This document shows, piece by piece, positions 49,379 to 61,719 of a stretch of DNA of 64,000 bases (positions are counted from its first letter, which is position 1; each line of letters opens with the position of its first letter). Below the pieces are notes generated by a model, which ran no database searches, was not told the origin of the DNA, and saw only the letters and a program-made list of their open reading frames with translations. The translations under genes were made by a program, and so were the position numbers. Origin of the DNA: Harpalus rubripes (lineage: Eukaryota > Arthropoda > Insecta > Coleoptera > Carabidae); the NCBI GenBank assembly GCA_963082715.1, contig OY720456.1, positions 18,194,467-18,258,466 of the forward strand. The letters run 5' to 3'.

Positions 49379-50243
49379 CGAGGTCTGTTAGAAAAGTATC
49401 CGACCTTTGGCAGGAGAAAAAAATTGGCATACATTGAGCGCTGGAAACCTAATCACCTTCAAAATAGTCTCCTTGGGACTCCACACACTTCTCCCAGCGG
49501 TGCCGCCATTGTTGGAAGCATTCCGAGAAAGCCTCTTTCGAAATGGAGTTTAGCTCGGCTGTCGTTGCAGCCATAATGTCCTCTCTTGTCTTAAATCGCG
49601 TTCCTTTCATTTGCCTCTTGAGTTTGAGGGACAGCCAGAAGTCGCACGGGGCCATATCAAGAGAGTAAGGAGCCTGTTGAACCACAGGAGTCTTGTTCTT
49701 CGCCAAAAAAGTCTGAATCAAGTGCGAGGAAAGTGCTGGAGCATTGTCGTGATGGAGGCCCCAATTTCCTGTTGACCACAACTCCGGTCTCTTACGACAG
49801 CATCACATAGGCGACGGAGGACATCTCTGTAGTACTCTTTGGTGAACGTTTGCGTACTCGTGGTGTACCATACCGCGGAAGTCAAAGAAATCAGTCAGCA
49901 TGACTTTGACGTTGCTGCGCACTTGGCGAAGTGGAATGCTTCCGATGGGACGACTGGGATTTGGTTTTCGGGTCGTACCCGAATGGTTCCCACCTGGCTG
50001 TTGCCCAGTTTCAGGCAAAATTTGATGCAAGAGCGCTGCTCCAGTCGTTCCGTCATTTTCCTTGAAATAAAAACCGACGAGAGCACTACACACTACCTCA
50101 CTCAAATGCTGCTTCATCGACAGGTAGGAAAAAATTCACGCATGCGCACGAAGGTTCAAGATCGGCTCATGCAAGCGCGCTTGATTCAAATCCATCAAGT
50201 TTTCGCAAAAAAATAAGGTCGGATACTTTTCTAACAGCCCTCG
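49379..50243 (-). mobile_element. Internally deleted mariner, 865 bp
   Basis: Ends CGAGGTCTGTTAGAAAAG (left) and the inverse of CTTTTCTAACAGCCCTCG (right), flanked by TA (49377-49378, 50244-50245). Same family as 19345-20033, opposite orientation, with different deletions. Confidence 0.9.
49449..50086 (-). pseudogene. Mariner transposase with N-terminal deletion and frameshifts
   Basis: Starts at 50086 with MTERLEQRSCIKFCLKLGN. After about 26 residues a deletion removes the DNA-binding region and first catalytic Asp, joining to a frameshifted stretch that decodes as GYDPKTKSQSS. RQVRSNVKVMLTDFFDFRG follows in another frame. A further frame (49781-49449) keeps LHHDNAPALSSHL with the second Asp and APYSLDMAPCDFW with the third, ending ESQGDYFEGD. 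Unlike the 19541 copy it retains two of three catalytic residues, but it cannot make a whole protein. Confidence 0.88.
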
Positions 50244-50245
50244 TA

Positions 50246-50730
50246 TTTCCATGCAATACTTATAAGAATGATATTACAGCCTATACTTTAAATTATTACA
50301 TCTTATTAAAAATACGGCAATATTGCAAAATACAAATTGAAATACGAAAAAAATATCACATTAGACAAGTTAGGCATTGCCTAGGGGCGGGAAAAATCAG
50401 AGAGACATATATTGATTAAATTAGTTGTACAGTTATGTACCTATGTCATTTGTCAAATTAGTTCTAGAATGTTACGTGCGTGGTTACAGCACATTGTATA
50501 AAGGCGCTACACGTAAGGTTAGAATCTCGCATATCAATCTGTCAACAAAAATTGATGAGTTGTCACCACTGAACTCAATATATACTACTGGAATGCGCCG
50601 GCAGCTTCATATTGTGAGGAGAGAGAAAGCATGACGTGGGAATTTTCCGTCTTTGTTTTATACATCCTGCGTTTAAAAATTATTTTCATTGACAAATGTC
50701 AAATAGTAAATGTCTTTAGTGCACTTTCAT
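50246..50730. other. AT-rich interval with repeat R3
   Basis: 50445-50540 is the plus-strand partner of 12478-12566. No gene. Confidence 0.35.
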
Positions 50731-50731
50731 T

Positions 50732-51003
50732 AGGCAGTGAGCAGACACGTGACTCATGTAACCCTGAAGTGCTTTGAATCAGCTGATATGTGTGCGCGTG
50801 TCACTTTGACAAGACCAGCGTTTTGACTTATTTTAACTTTCACCTGTTAAAAAGTTATTATTTAACAGTTCAAAATCAAATTAAGTCAAAACATTGGACT
50901 TGTCAAAGTGATACTTGTACAGTATGCCAAAGTAACACGTGCACACAAATCAGCTTATTAAAATCACTCAAGGTCGCTCGAGTCACGTGTCTGCTCGCGC
51001 CCT
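50732..51003. mobile_element. Foldback MITE, ~272 bp, near full-length hairpin
   Basis: GAGCAGACACGTGACTC (50739-50755) is exactly inverted at 50980-50996. Pairing continues through GTGTGCNCGTGT, CACTTTGACAAG, GTTTTGACTTA and CTGTTAAA. Outer ends TAGGC.. / ..CCCTA also match. Confidence 0.85.
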
Positions 51004-51004
51004 A

Positions 51005-51321
51005 GACTGTTATTTTTATTCTTATTGTCGACATTAAGGAATATTACTTCCATTTTCTCTTGTATTGAAGTCAAAACGGTTGGAAACATTATTTAATTCA
51101 TTCATTCATTTGGATTTACAACTATTCATGCAAGAACTCTTTCCCATATTGCGACTTAATTTTTGTAATCATTTTTTGACATTGGCATGTGAGGGTTATT
51201 ATAATTTTTTTTATACAGAATGTAGGATTGATGTGCCAGTGCATAAAGGAGGGAAAACCCCGTGTTTCTATCGCTCTCGGCCTATTTTGTTACTATAAGA
51301 ATATGTGATTGTCACAGCTTC
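51005..51321. other. AT-rich interval
   Basis: The frame at 51065-51298 has no recognised domain. Confidence 0.3.
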
Positions 51322-51325
51322 TATA

Positions 51326-51869
51326 CCGGGTGTTTTCCAACCGGATAAAAACTTTAAGGGCATGTAGTACAGACCAAAATGAGTAAAAAAGCTTAATCAA
51401 CATAGATCTGAACTTCAACTGTTTCCGAGAAAGAGGCCATTAGAATCGAAGAAAAATTGATGGTGATCGAAAAATTTTTTGTCTATGTCTGTAAATAGAA
51501 TATAAAAAACAATAAAATTTTATATGAAACATTTTTCTCAATTTCTAATAGTAACGAAGTTATTTGAAAATCAAATATTGGCCAAGGTTGCCACAACATT
51601 TACATTAGTACAATTATTTGATTTAAAAAAAAAACAAAAGCACATCTAAGTTGACGTCTGAAAGGTAAACAAAAAGTCTTATTTAATCGAAGTCGTAACT
51701 CTTATAGTTTTCGAGATAGTAGAGGTAAACCCCGTAAAAACTCATTTTTCACTGCCTTATATCTCGGAAACTATTGACGATCAGACCCATGTTGATTAAG
51801 CCTTTTTTACTCATTTTGGTCAGTACTATATGCACTTAAAGTTTTTACCCGAAGTTGAAAAATACCCTG
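51326..51869. mobile_element. MITE with long CAGGGTG-type inverted ends, 544 bp
   Basis: Inverted ends of about 110 bp (CCGGGTGTTTTCCAA at the left; TTGAAAAATACCCTG at the right), sharing CCAAAATGAGTAAAAAAG and GTTTCCGAGA. Flanks TATA (51322-51325) and TATT (51870-51873). Confidence 0.85.
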
Positions 51870-51885
51870 TATTTATACACCCTGG

Positions 51886-51995
51886 TTGGAAGTTTTTAAG
51901 TAGTGGAAGAAAAGAATAGTGAAATATATTCTCAAACGCTCTTTGAATATAATTAAAATAAAATTCTAAAAAATATTAACCATGTGTCTTACTCT
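51886..51995 (+). mobile_element. 3' fragment of the 2439/52780 MITE family
   Basis: GTTGGAAGTTTTTAAGTAGTG, AAGAATAGTGAAATATATT and ACTCTCAATAAATC match the last third of the 57665 copy. Confidence 0.5.
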
Positions 51996-52779
51996 CAATA
52001 AATCTTCATAGCCTTGTAGAATATGAATTTCCTTTTCTCCTATTAGATTATCTGCGATAAGTTAGGTATATAATATTTGAATATTTAAAATTATTTACGT
52101 ATAGTACATTTCTTATCTGCATGTTGCAATAAATTAATAAAACAATTACAGCTTTATCTTTAGCAGATTTATCCAAGATAATGTCATCTTTAGCTGGCTA
52201 ATTACTTAATACGACATGAGAAATGGTGTACGCAACGTATCAAGATGATAAATGATAAATTCATAGATACCGCGGGTATTGCATCTAGCAGACTTTGACT
52301 TTATCTTAAGATGTTCAATTTTTAACAACTGCAAGACTCATATAATCACAAAGAAAAGAAAAGGTAGAAGTCGAATTCTAATGGTGTAATGGAAGCAAGG
52401 TTAATAAGAAATATTTACGAGTTCAATGTTGAAATATTTTTTTACACTAGGATGAATTTTAAGAAATTTAACCTTATAATATTTAGGACAATGGTAAATT
52501 AATTATTTTGAAATTTAATATCTGGAAACCGTGGAAATTAAATAATTAGACCATATACAGTTTTATATTCTTTTAACATAAAATAGTAAATAAATATATC
52601 AACACACAGCCCGGCTTTTTATTCATTGCTAATGACAATGGTAATGTTTTTTCAACACCAAAAAAATTATAAAGAACAGACTTCCCAGTAGGAAGTAGAC
52701 CATATCCCAAAAGCGTTTAAAGTCAAAAAAAGTTAACCTTACATGCTAAATTGAAAATTTGAAAAATAATGCTGTTATA
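51996..52779. other. AT-rich interval
   Basis: Nothing recognised. Confidence 0.3.
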
Positions 52780-52992
52780 CGAGGGTCATGCTAGAATTAT
52801 TGAGAATAAGAAAATCAGATATGCCCTGGAAAACAGAATATGCAAATCATTATTTTTACACGATCGGGTTATTTTTTATATTTACCGATAGTGTTTCCAA
52901 TACAGTAGGTCTTATTTACAAATTACTGAACGTTAAGTGATGTGACTTCACGTCGGTAAGTGATGTGCTTCACTTACCGTTCAGGGGGGCAA

Positions 52993-54030
52993 TTCTTGAA
53001 ATATGAGATGTCAGTGAGATTTGACAGAAATGAAAAAAACGTCACGTGACTTATATGTCACGTAGTGAGATTTTTTTCTTTAATTCTTGAAATAATTTTG
53101 TCGTCTCACTACTTCACATTTCATCTCACTACGTGAAAATTATCTCCCCACCTTTTTGGTGGTGAGAATCAATGTCACTCGCTAATGTGAAATAGAAATG
53201 TGGTTAATACTAAATTATATTAATTAATATTATAAATAAAATAATAACAAGTATCATGGCTGACGAAAGAAAAGTAGCTGCTGCTTTAATGCATTTGGAA
53301 AATACAGTAATTACTTTTCGAACCAAATTTTTGAAATATTATTTCGGCTGAAGAAAAATTTAGTGGATCACTTGGGTGACAATTTAAACCAACCAACCAA
53401 GTCATAGATCAGCATTAGGAATTCCAACAAAAAAATTAACTACTTTACGTTTTTTGATTTGTGGATATTCAGTTTGGTGCGGGAAATGACATACATTTAA
53501 CTATTATAACCACAGCCCGATTTAAATATTTTAGATATACTTATACAATACAAATACGTTTATACGTAGTAAGACACATTTTATTTGTAGTTGTTCGATT
53601 ACGGCAATAATAATAAATAGTTAATATAGAAAATTTAGCTATACGTTAGTCACTAGTAAGCATAAAGGCGGAGAAAATGTGGCCCGCGGGCTGCCTAACA
53701 CAGACCACTACACTACGGAGACCGGAGACCTACGAACTCAAAACTCAATAAATCTAGAAAAAGTAGTTGCGTATGGCAACATTATCAATACCAGCTAAAA
53801 TGAAAATAAGAATATCACGGTAAATATGTAAAGGTAGTGCAATGTAGTACTGTCAGTGTCAAAAATCACACTTTTATGTCAAATTTTTCACTTGCTAAAT
53901 CATGGCCATTTAGATAGGTGAAATATATCTCACTTTGTTTCGGGAATTAAAAAAGTGAGAAAATATGAAATGAGACGAGAGTGAGATGAAATTTTCTCAC
54001 AAAGTGACAAAATTCTCATATTTCAAGAAT
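52993..54030 (+). mobile_element. PIF/Harbinger-like element, decayed, 1038 bp
   Basis: Terminal repeat ATTCTTGAAATATGAG at the left with an exact inverse at the right. Subterminal regions are rich in GTGAGAT/ATCTCAC motifs. Inside is a broken transposase-like segment (53257-53500). The target duplication is unclear because the site itself is rearranged relative to 26690. Confidence 0.65.
53257..53500 (+). pseudogene. N-terminal Harbinger-type transposase relic
   Basis: An ATG at 53257 opens MADERKVAAALMHLEN. A shifted frame gives FRLKKNLVDHLGDNL, like the FRLSxxxxxxL helix of PIF/Harbinger transposases. Another shift gives RSALGIPTKKLTTLRFLICG, like the conserved IPxxxxLxxxLRFLATG block. 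The catalytic region is absent. Family call is from remembered motifs only. Confidence 0.55.
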
Positions 54031-54604
54031 CAAAATAATTTTCAAATCTTATTTTTCTTTTAAATTTTGTGCGTCGATCGTGCAAAAAATAGTATAAGCA
54101 TCACGAACGTTAAGGAATTACCGATCTCAGACAAAATTGGGACCTTCGCTTCTCTCAGACCCCAAACATTGTCTTCGATTGGTAAACTGTCCTTACCTTT
54201 CTTAATACTATTTTAACAATTATTTATCTGTCATTTGAAATTAAGTTACGAAAGTTAAGTTAGTCAGACAGAATTAAGTTAATCAATAAAGTGTCGTTGT
54301 TATAGGGAAAATATGAAATTAACCAGAGAGTAGTTTCGATTTATAATTTGCCAGTTTTTAAGTTAGCATGAAATTCATCAGCTTTTAAGTTCCCAAGATT
54401 GAGTTTCATTAGCAGTTTTTAAGTCCCAGAAATTAATTTCTCAGCTTTGACAGTTCTCAATTCTCCGAGAAATGCATGATTTTAACAACATCCCAAAAGA
54501 AAATTGGTTGGGAGCTTTTAAGAAATGGTGAAATGGAATGAAAGAATGGTAAAATAAGTGTATTTTTGTCAATAATTATTATTCTCAATTATATTCTAGC
54601 ATCG

Positions 54605-55449
54605 AAAAGAGGTATTATATTGTAAATTCTAAAATTAAGTTCAAAACCTTGCAAATAATTTGCATTTATATCTTATATAAGAGTATGTTTTCACTTTTCC
54701 TTGAGTAAACAATTTTAAAAATGGCCAATTTGAGAAGTAAATAGTATTGCTACATCTTTCAAATTTACATTATCAGATTCTTATTACGATCTGATATATC
54801 TTTTATTCGACGTTAATTCTATAATTACTCTTTCATTTAGATTCGATGATAGTGTATAATGTACATATCTATTACTAACTCCCTCGTCTGTGAATTTCGT
54901 AAGCCTTTCTAATACAATGTCTTATGTTTCTCAGATTGTTTCCACAAGTGATTTAAATTTAAAAATATTTATAGAATATATAAATTGATTTTGTTAGCTT
55001 CATACCACATAGAAAAACAGTGTCCCTGTCCAGAATAACGTGTCCAACATAAAGATCTCGAGAATAATAAGAGATACGAAAAGTTTAGGTCACTAGATAC
55101 ATATAAGCGGAATATATTTTTATTTGAAATCGTCACTAAAGTGCACAAAAATCGGCATTAAAAGCTCAGAAATCGGCACTAAAGTAATCCATTATAGGAC
55201 GATTTCTGAAAATGCAGTGTTGCCAACGATATAGTAATTATTGTATACGTAAAATTATTTCAAAGTTATACTTTTGCATTTTTAATCAATTTCTTCGTTT
55301 TAAATAAAATTTAGTTGCGTGTTCTTAATAATAAATTTAATGTCTGAGATTAGAAATATTGAATGGCAAACAAGGCAGACAGCTATGTAAACATAACCTA
55401 TAAAAATAAGTATTCCTTTCATTTTCACAAATTTTCGATTTCAAATAAA
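54605..55449. other. AT-rich interval
   Basis: Nothing recognised. Confidence 0.3.
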
Positions 55450-55591
55450 ATTTAATATGCACCTCGGCACTGAAGCTCCTTTTTATCACTCATGTGGTTT
55501 ATTTTCCTCGGCCCTAAAGGGCCTCTGAAAATAAACTCCACATTCGTGATAAAAAATAGAACTTCAGTGCCTTGATACATAAATAACTATT
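55450..55591. repeat. Foldback hairpin ending AAATAACTATT
   Basis: The stem GGCACTGAAG/CTTCAGTGCC continues through TTTTTATCAC/GTGATAAAAA and GTTTATTTTC/GAAAATAAAC to a CCTCGGCCCTAAAGGGCCTC apex. The right end is GATACATAAATAACTATT. Confidence 0.82.
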
Positions 55592-55861
55592 TTCTGAAAT
55601 CGACACTAAAGTACACGATAACCGATAACACTCCGCTAAGTTCGACAAAATAGTAGCTAAAGTAAAACTTTACAGATTCTTATGCCAAAATTTAACTTTA
55701 TGTACAGATCTGTCAAACGTGAATTAACTCAATCTTTTAACTTTCTTTCACTGGATATTCTGTGTTCACATACCAATCAACTCGATGAAGACTACGTCTA
55801 ACTAATCATTTTTAAGTTATTGGTAAACTGGAATGTCCAAAGAAATAAGTGATGTTTGTGC

Positions 55862-56010
55862 TGTTATAGTAGTTTACATTGCAAGGCCGTTACTCAGAAC
55901 TTTACGGGCGTGCACAGTACTTAACGAGCGAGAGAAGCGAGCTTGTTATGGTGCGAGCACGTAAATTTCGGGTAACGGTTGAGCATTGTACAATGTATTA
56001 TGATATACTG
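55862..56010. repeat. Foldback hairpin with GAGCGAGAGAAGCGAGC apex
   Basis: CCGTTACTC/GGTAACGG, CTTTACGGGCGTGC/GAGCACGTAAA and TAACGAGC/GAGCTTGTTA form the stem. Outer ATTGCAAGG and GCATTGTACAAT flank it. Confidence 0.7.
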
Positions 56011-56165
56011 AATCGTAAATAATTTGAAAAAAATATTAGAACCTACAACACAATAGGTTAAACTATTTGATCTAAATAGTCTTTAGAAACATAGGGCGAA
56101 GCGAAATAATAAATATGTAAATGAATATTGCTATGACAGAGCTCTGTAATAAGACGTTTAAGATT

Positions 56166-56280
56166 CAGTATAACGTAATAGTATATTACGTAACGAGAGT
56201 TGTAAGAAGCATATTACGCACGAAGTGGAAAAGTTACGCAAGTTTTCTTTACAACTCGAATTATGTACTATACTTTTTCT
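56166..56280. repeat. Foldback hairpin, AATAGTATATTACG end
   Basis: GAGTTGTAAG pairs with TTTACAACTCG, and AGTATATTACG with a decayed partner near ATGTACTATACT. One TTACGTAA lies at 56186-56193. Confidence 0.55.
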
Positions 56281-56372
56281 AAGTTAAAACAAAATTCAGG
56301 TACGTTAGTTATTGCAAATTTGACTGAAATATTTATTGTTACCATAAACAAAATTCACATAATTTTGCTTGT

Positions 56373-56486
56373 CATTACGTAACACTGTTACGTAATGACA
56401 GTTCATTACGTAACAGTGTTACGTAATAAAAGTTCATTACGTAATAGTGTTATGTAATGAAAGTTCATTACGTAACACTATTTGTA
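56373..56486. repeat. TTACGTAA palindromic array, 31-bp period
   Basis: Six TTACGTAA and one TTATGTAA octamers start at 56375, 56388, 56406, 56419, 56437, 56450 and 56468, alternating 13- and 18-bp steps. Each pair forms a near-perfect palindrome (CATTACGTAACA..GTTACGTAATG). Confidence 0.9.
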
Positions 56487-56703
56487 ATCGCGAACTTTCA
56501 TTGTTAGTAGTCTGTTCTGTATTGACCCATTTACACTAGTGGTACTAGAAAAAAGTATTTGACAGATCTTAAAACAGTATTTTTGTTACCACAGCCATCT
56601 CCATCGTAACAACTAGCATTCAGTTGATCTAACGTCTTACAAATACATAACATAATGCTATTTATTTATGTTTTTAATGAATCATTCCACAATTTCGGAG
56701 AAA

Positions 56704-56820
56704 ATATAATGTATACCTCAGCACTAAAGTATTTTTTATTACTCATATGGTTTAGTCTCCTCGGCTATCGCGTCGTAATAAAAAATTATACTTTAGTGCC
56801 TAGGTATACAAATAACTATT
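56704..56820. repeat. Foldback hairpin ending CAAATAACTATT
   Basis: GTATACCTCAGCACTAAAG pairs with CTTTAGTGCCTAGGTATAC, the cleanest example of the family ends. The inner stem is TTTTTTATTAC/GTAATAAAAAA and the apex CTCCTCGGCTATCGCGTC. Confidence 0.85.
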
Positions 56821-56867
56821 GTGGTTTCCTATACAAATAACTTTCAGGTAGATATAAATTAATACGG

Positions 56868-57310
56868 GATTTTAATCCTTGTTCAAAGTAAAGGAAGTAT
56901 ATTGTATTCGCGAAAAATTTCGGTTTCCAGATTTCAACGGAAATATCCATTTTGGCCATCCCTGAATCCATTCTGACTAATTTCGTCGTGACGTCTGTAC
57001 GTACGTACGTCCGTATCTCGCATAACTCAAAAACGGTAAGCCGTAGAAAGTTGAAATTTTGTATTTAGGACTTCTATAACATCTAGTTGTGCACCTCCCT
57101 TTTTGGTCATTACATAATTTCCAAAAATGGTACTTTATTTGAAGCCTATAATAGATTTTAATGAAAAACTATATTAAAATATAATCCAAAACTTTTCAAA
57201 TTTAGTATATAAGACTTTTATAACAATTGGAATAACATAGCAGAATTTGGTTAAAACAGGCTAACCGGAAGTGATATATTACCTGAAGTTGTTAACAGTT
57301 TTTCTTGAAT
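56868..57310 (-). mobile_element. Helentron-like repeat, family D (uninterrupted)
   Basis: Minus strand: a family C-like unit (CCGGAAGTGATA region at 57240-57300), a CTACGGCTTACCGTTTTTGA block, (CGTA)n and a 3' block ending near ACTTCCTTTACTTTG. Colinear with 7425-8200 and provides its empty site. Confidence 0.5.
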
Positions 57311-57660
57311 AAAATGGTTTCATTTTGATTTTAGAAATAAATGTTTCAAATAAGAGTTTTAGAGAATTAAATTCTGACTCTAGTACATCAAGTATTATTA
57401 AATTAGCCCTTTGTATAAATGAGATCTGGAAATTTAAAACTTATATACTTTTTGGTTTTTGTAATGAAGCTTGCTATGGATTAGGACAAAAGATAACAAA
57501 AAAATAAAAAATAGATGTTAATGTCAAATTACGTCAAATACGTGCAATTTTATAATTGAGTCTATACTTCATATTAGTCTTGCGTACAAGGAAGTCGCGT
57601 GGTGTCCACATCAAATTTTTTTTTTTATTAACAGATCAGATAGGTCCAGCAAAACAAAAT
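57311..57660. other. AT-rich interval
   Basis: The 60-codon frame at 57325-57507 has no recognised domain. Confidence 0.3.
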
Positions 57661-57664
57661 TTGA

Positions 57665-58098
57665 CCATCATTTTAAACAGTTATTTATCTGTCATTTGAA
57701 ATTAAGGTATTAGTTAGAACTTAGTTAATCATTTTTTTAAGTATCGTTTTCAGTGATTATGTACAATTATTTCGGAGTATGATTTATAATTTGACAGCTT
57801 TGGCAGTTTTTAAGTCAAAATTAATTTAATAGTGGTACTTAACTCCCTTATTTTGACAGCTTTGGAAATTTGTAATCCACCAGAAATTAATATGATAGCA
57901 TTAATAATTTTTAAGTCTGTCTCAGAAATTAGTTTGAAAGCATTCCAAAGTAGGATTGATTGAGAGCTTTTACGATGTGGAAGGAAATAATGGTGAAGTG
58001 TATTATTGTTGAAGAGAACAACTTTGAACATATTTAAAATAAAATTCCAAAAAATATGAACCATGTATTTTATTCTCAATAATTCTAGTGTGACCCCG
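57665..58098 (+). mobile_element. 5'-truncated TA-type MITE with intact 3' end
   Basis: Runs from CAGTTATTTATCTGTCATTTG to the terminal TTCTCAATAATTCTAGTGTGA and CCCCG, followed by TA. The body matches 52780 (GACAGCTTTGGCAGTTTTTA, AATGGTGAAGTGTATTATTG). Confidence 0.65.
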
Positions 58099-58100
58099 TA

Positions 58101-60039
58101 CATCCTTGATATTTTATAGTGTTACTCAAACCTAAAATATATCATAAACTGTGTAAGAACAGAATTACTACACTCAAAAGGCGTGAGGCTTAAACAAGCA
58201 TTAATTAACTTCTGCAATAAAATTAAAAGTACATTAATATACTCTAGTCTACAAGTGAACAATTTAGATTAACGACATTCTCGATAATATCCACATTCAC
58301 AAATTTATAGAGTAACTGTTTACTCCTTCGTTCTAACAATAAAAATTCTCACAATAAAAATATCACATAGTAAAATAAGAACCTTTCTGCATTCTTAACG
58401 GTAGCACTGTAAATTTACTGCGCAATTTCTATCTTTATGCTCCAGAAGAGGCAGAATGTAGGCTTATGTCACAACACGAGACGGCAAGAACGCGGGAATA
58501 AGAAGGAACTGCATTATTCGAAAAACATTCAAACTATACTAATGCGATATTTATTACATGTGCACTTTTTGTAACAATGTTTTATCATTGTAATTACCAC
58601 ATGTATAACGAATTGCTATATCGTTCTTAAGTAAAACCAACTTGAACTAACGATAACTATAGTTTTTGCCATGAGCTTAACTGTGAAGAGTTGTAAATTG
58701 TTAAATGATATAGTTTATTTTCACAAAAATATAAACTTGAGTGCCCTAAAGATATCGGGCAGTAAGTAAGCTAGTAATGCCGTGAGATCCCTGTTTTCAA
58801 GATCTTTACGAATTTTTGGAATTAACATATTTTCGTATTGATATTTCCAGACGAGGCAACAGTAATATCTTGAAGATTTGGTCGAGACGAGAATAGGAAT
58901 TCGAGGTCTCCATTGTAAGATTTTTTTATATACCGGGTGTCTACTTTTTTATAAATAGGAACTACAATGGTCAACTTTTCGTATGGCTGTAAATTTTGCC
59001 CCATTAATTTTAGAATTAAAGTGAAAATACAATAAATGTTCCGAATTAAGAACTGCATCAAATGAACCTAAATTTATTGATATAATAGGTTCTTAACTAA
59101 AACTATTATAATTACCCCTTAACCTTATAATTAATTTCAATAAAAACTAAATACGTATTTCGAGAACTAAGTTCTCATCAACAGTAGTACAATAAAGGAA
59201 AGTTAAACAGAGTAGTCAAGATTACTCAACATGTCAACAAACATTAGATTTTGACTGTACCTATATGATAAACCGGAAATGGTACTTAATTTGGAGCTCT
59301 TAACAAATTTTCGAGGAAAAACAATAAAATATAATCCAGATTTTTTATTATTGGGATGAGCTGAGATTTACAAACACCGCCCTATAACCCTACTTCAGAT
59401 GAAGAATCTTATTCGGCAGGAATTAGCCCGAATCCTGGAACCTGTAGAGTATCAGTACATAAAGAACAGTGGCCACCACCTTCAAAATTTTTTTCGTACC
59501 TCCGTCCATTTTGACTTGTATTACAGAAATCAAAATCGTCCAGAAATGCGCTGTTGCTGACATAGGCCGGCAAAAGGAGTTGGCATTACTGTTCTGGTGA
59601 TATGTCAATTTAAGATTATTTTCAACACAAGAATTAGCAAAATGTTTACAAATTTTAGGGTTAAATCTTTAATTGTTGTAACTTAAATAACTAAATTTTG
59701 TCATAAAAATTATAATATGCTGTCATTACTGACATCTCGTATAGATTAATTATAAGTTCCAGCTTTACGACTAGTTTGTTTTGTAACTACAACTAACTTC
59801 ACGTGATACAATTGAGTTTCCGCCATCTATCATTAAAAATATGCTAAAGTACATAAAATATATATAACTAATGTTTGTATGTTATATTTTCAATAGATAT
59901 AAAATAATTACACAATTTAAGCTCATATGTAAGTAATTATAATTAAACTTGCAATGCCGAAAAAATATGTTCATTTTTTAAGTTATGTAACATAGAATAA
60001 AGCGTAGAGAAATATACGAAGAATTTATGGAGACGTCGG
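58101..60039. other. AT-rich interval, minor relics only
   Basis: A CCGGGTGTCTAC end-like motif is at 58936. A hammerhead-like motif is on the minus strand at 59150-59187. An inverted family C unit is at 59245-59345. A GC-richer minus-strand frame at 59423-59608 (61 codons) has no recognised domain but differs in composition from its surroundings. Confidence 0.35.
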
Positions 60040-60181
60040 TACAAAAAATCTTGTGTATCACACGCCCAGAAACTGTTTTGCGAGATCTCGTATTTGCAGA
60101 CCTCGCTTTCAGCTCGACCTGTCAAAATAAACTCGGTCTCGAAAATGTTTAGTTTCTGGCCTAGTGATACAAATAACTATT
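60040..60181. repeat. Foldback hairpin ending CAAATAACTATT
   Basis: CCAGAAACTGTTTT/AATGTTTAGTTTCTGG stem, GAGATCTCG/CGGTCTC inner stem, with GTGTATCAC and GTGATACAAATAACTATT at the outside. Confidence 0.75.
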
Positions 60182-61377
60182 GTTTAAAACTGCATGATTT
60201 AAAACTTGAAATTATATCAGTAATACTTTTTAATTTTATTCGCCTTCAAAAAATGGAAGTTTCTAGGCCCCACCCTGTATTTTACAATGAAATTGGTGTT
60301 TTGTATTTATTAATATGGAAATCTTGATGAACTTTTAATCGTATCGAATTTTAACTCTTTTCATCTGTGGGGTTTAAATATAAATAATATACTTACTAGT
60401 TTAAATTAAATTTTTATGGTACTCAAAAGGCTCAGGTATAAAATTAAGTTTTAAAAATAATTATTGAAACAGCTTTGAGAAAATGAAGATCCACTTTACA
60501 AATAGTTAAATCAGTAATAATGATTTTACTTTAATTGATTCTAATATCTGAAAGTGTGTAAAAGTAATGGAACTGATTTAAAATTCCCTCGAAAATTCCG
60601 TTAACCAAAAGTTAATTTATTATTATTTACAGTAACATTTTCACTCAATCTGTAACAAATTTATTCTTATTTTTAGTGTCAATTTGCCTGATAAGATTCT
60701 CTTTTCTGGCCTAGAAATTTTGGCAGTTTCTCTATTTTAATAAGAGTATTTTTACTATCATGCATTCGCAATTAAAAAAGTAGTGAATGAAGTAAAAGCG
60801 GACTAGTTTTAAGATGTCCCAGCTTCCTTATTTCGATAGTTTTCAGGCTGCGACAATCGTGACAACGAGACTTCCGATTGCTATCGTCCAAAACTTCATT
60901 ATCTCACAAGTTACACCTACTCTACATAGCACTTACATAAGTGTGTCTCACAGTATAAGACCATGACGAAGTAGAAGGTTCCACAATCATTTTTTGTCTC
61001 AATACATCAAGGGAGAGAAATACATAATTTTTCTCGAAGTGTAGCAGTAGTTATTTGAATACCAAAGGTAAAAAAAGCTCTTTGCAGACTTGACAACACA
61101 AATGTTGTATCTTTTTTTAAAATGGACTACCACAGAACCCTTGGAGGAACTCTAAAATATAATTGATGCAGCTTCGTCTCTATTGTATTTTACCTATTAG
61201 ACATCTGAACTGTCAAAATAATATAAACTCCCTAAGGTTTATTTTTGACATATGTATTTTCTCTCTAGAGAGGAAAAGAGGCAAAATATTTTATTTCTCA
61301 CATGATTCTGATATCAGAGTTAGAGATATCAGTTTCTACTCTTAGCGATAAAATAAAATTCGACGGCTGTTATATAA
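60182..61377. other. AT-rich interval
   Basis: Nothing recognised. Confidence 0.3.
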
Positions 61378-61505
61378 ATAGTTGTTTTATGCAAACAGGT
61401 CTTTTTCCTACAACCGTGCGTGAAAAGTACTTTTCACGCACTTTTTACAGTGTGTAAAGAGTCACTTTTCAAGCAACTTGAAAAGTAAATAGGTGTTGCT
61501 AGGCA
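61378..61505. repeat. Foldback-family copy with perfect 26-bp palindrome
   Basis: Starts AATAGTTGTTTTATGCAAAC. A perfect 26-bp palindrome at 61416-61441 is centred on AAAAGTACTTTT. AACTTGAAAAGT and GTTGCTAGGCAAC palindromes follow. Confidence 0.65.
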
Positions 61506-61719
61506 ACATTAAAATTCAGTTAATTTACCTGTCAAGTAGATAATTAGGTAATAAATAATAAAATTTATTAAGAAATATTAATATGCAATGTAAATGAAAT
61601 AAATGTAATAATTTTTGAACAGATTAAGTACTAACCTAGTTTTTAAGAACATTAATATTTTTTTGACATATTCTAACTTAACCTAATTTTTAATATTAAT
61701 ATTAAATTTACAACTTATA

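Larger units (their letters stand above)
52780..54604 (+). mobile_element. TA-type MITE (full) hosting a Harbinger-like element
   Basis: Left end CGAGGGTCATGCTAGAATTA; right end inverse of TTCTCAATTATATTCTAGC. The inner inverted pair TTTTTACACGATCG / CGATCGTGCAAAAAA and the 3' half (CAGCTTTGACAGTTCTC, TTGGGAGCTTTTAAGAA) match the other copies. Without the nested 1038-bp element its own length is about 790 bp. Confidence 0.65.

Noticed and set aside
58936..60290. Element bounded by CCGGGTGTC (58936) and CCACCCTG (60281-60288)
   Set aside because: Only about 10 bp match before the ends diverge; no flanking duplication.
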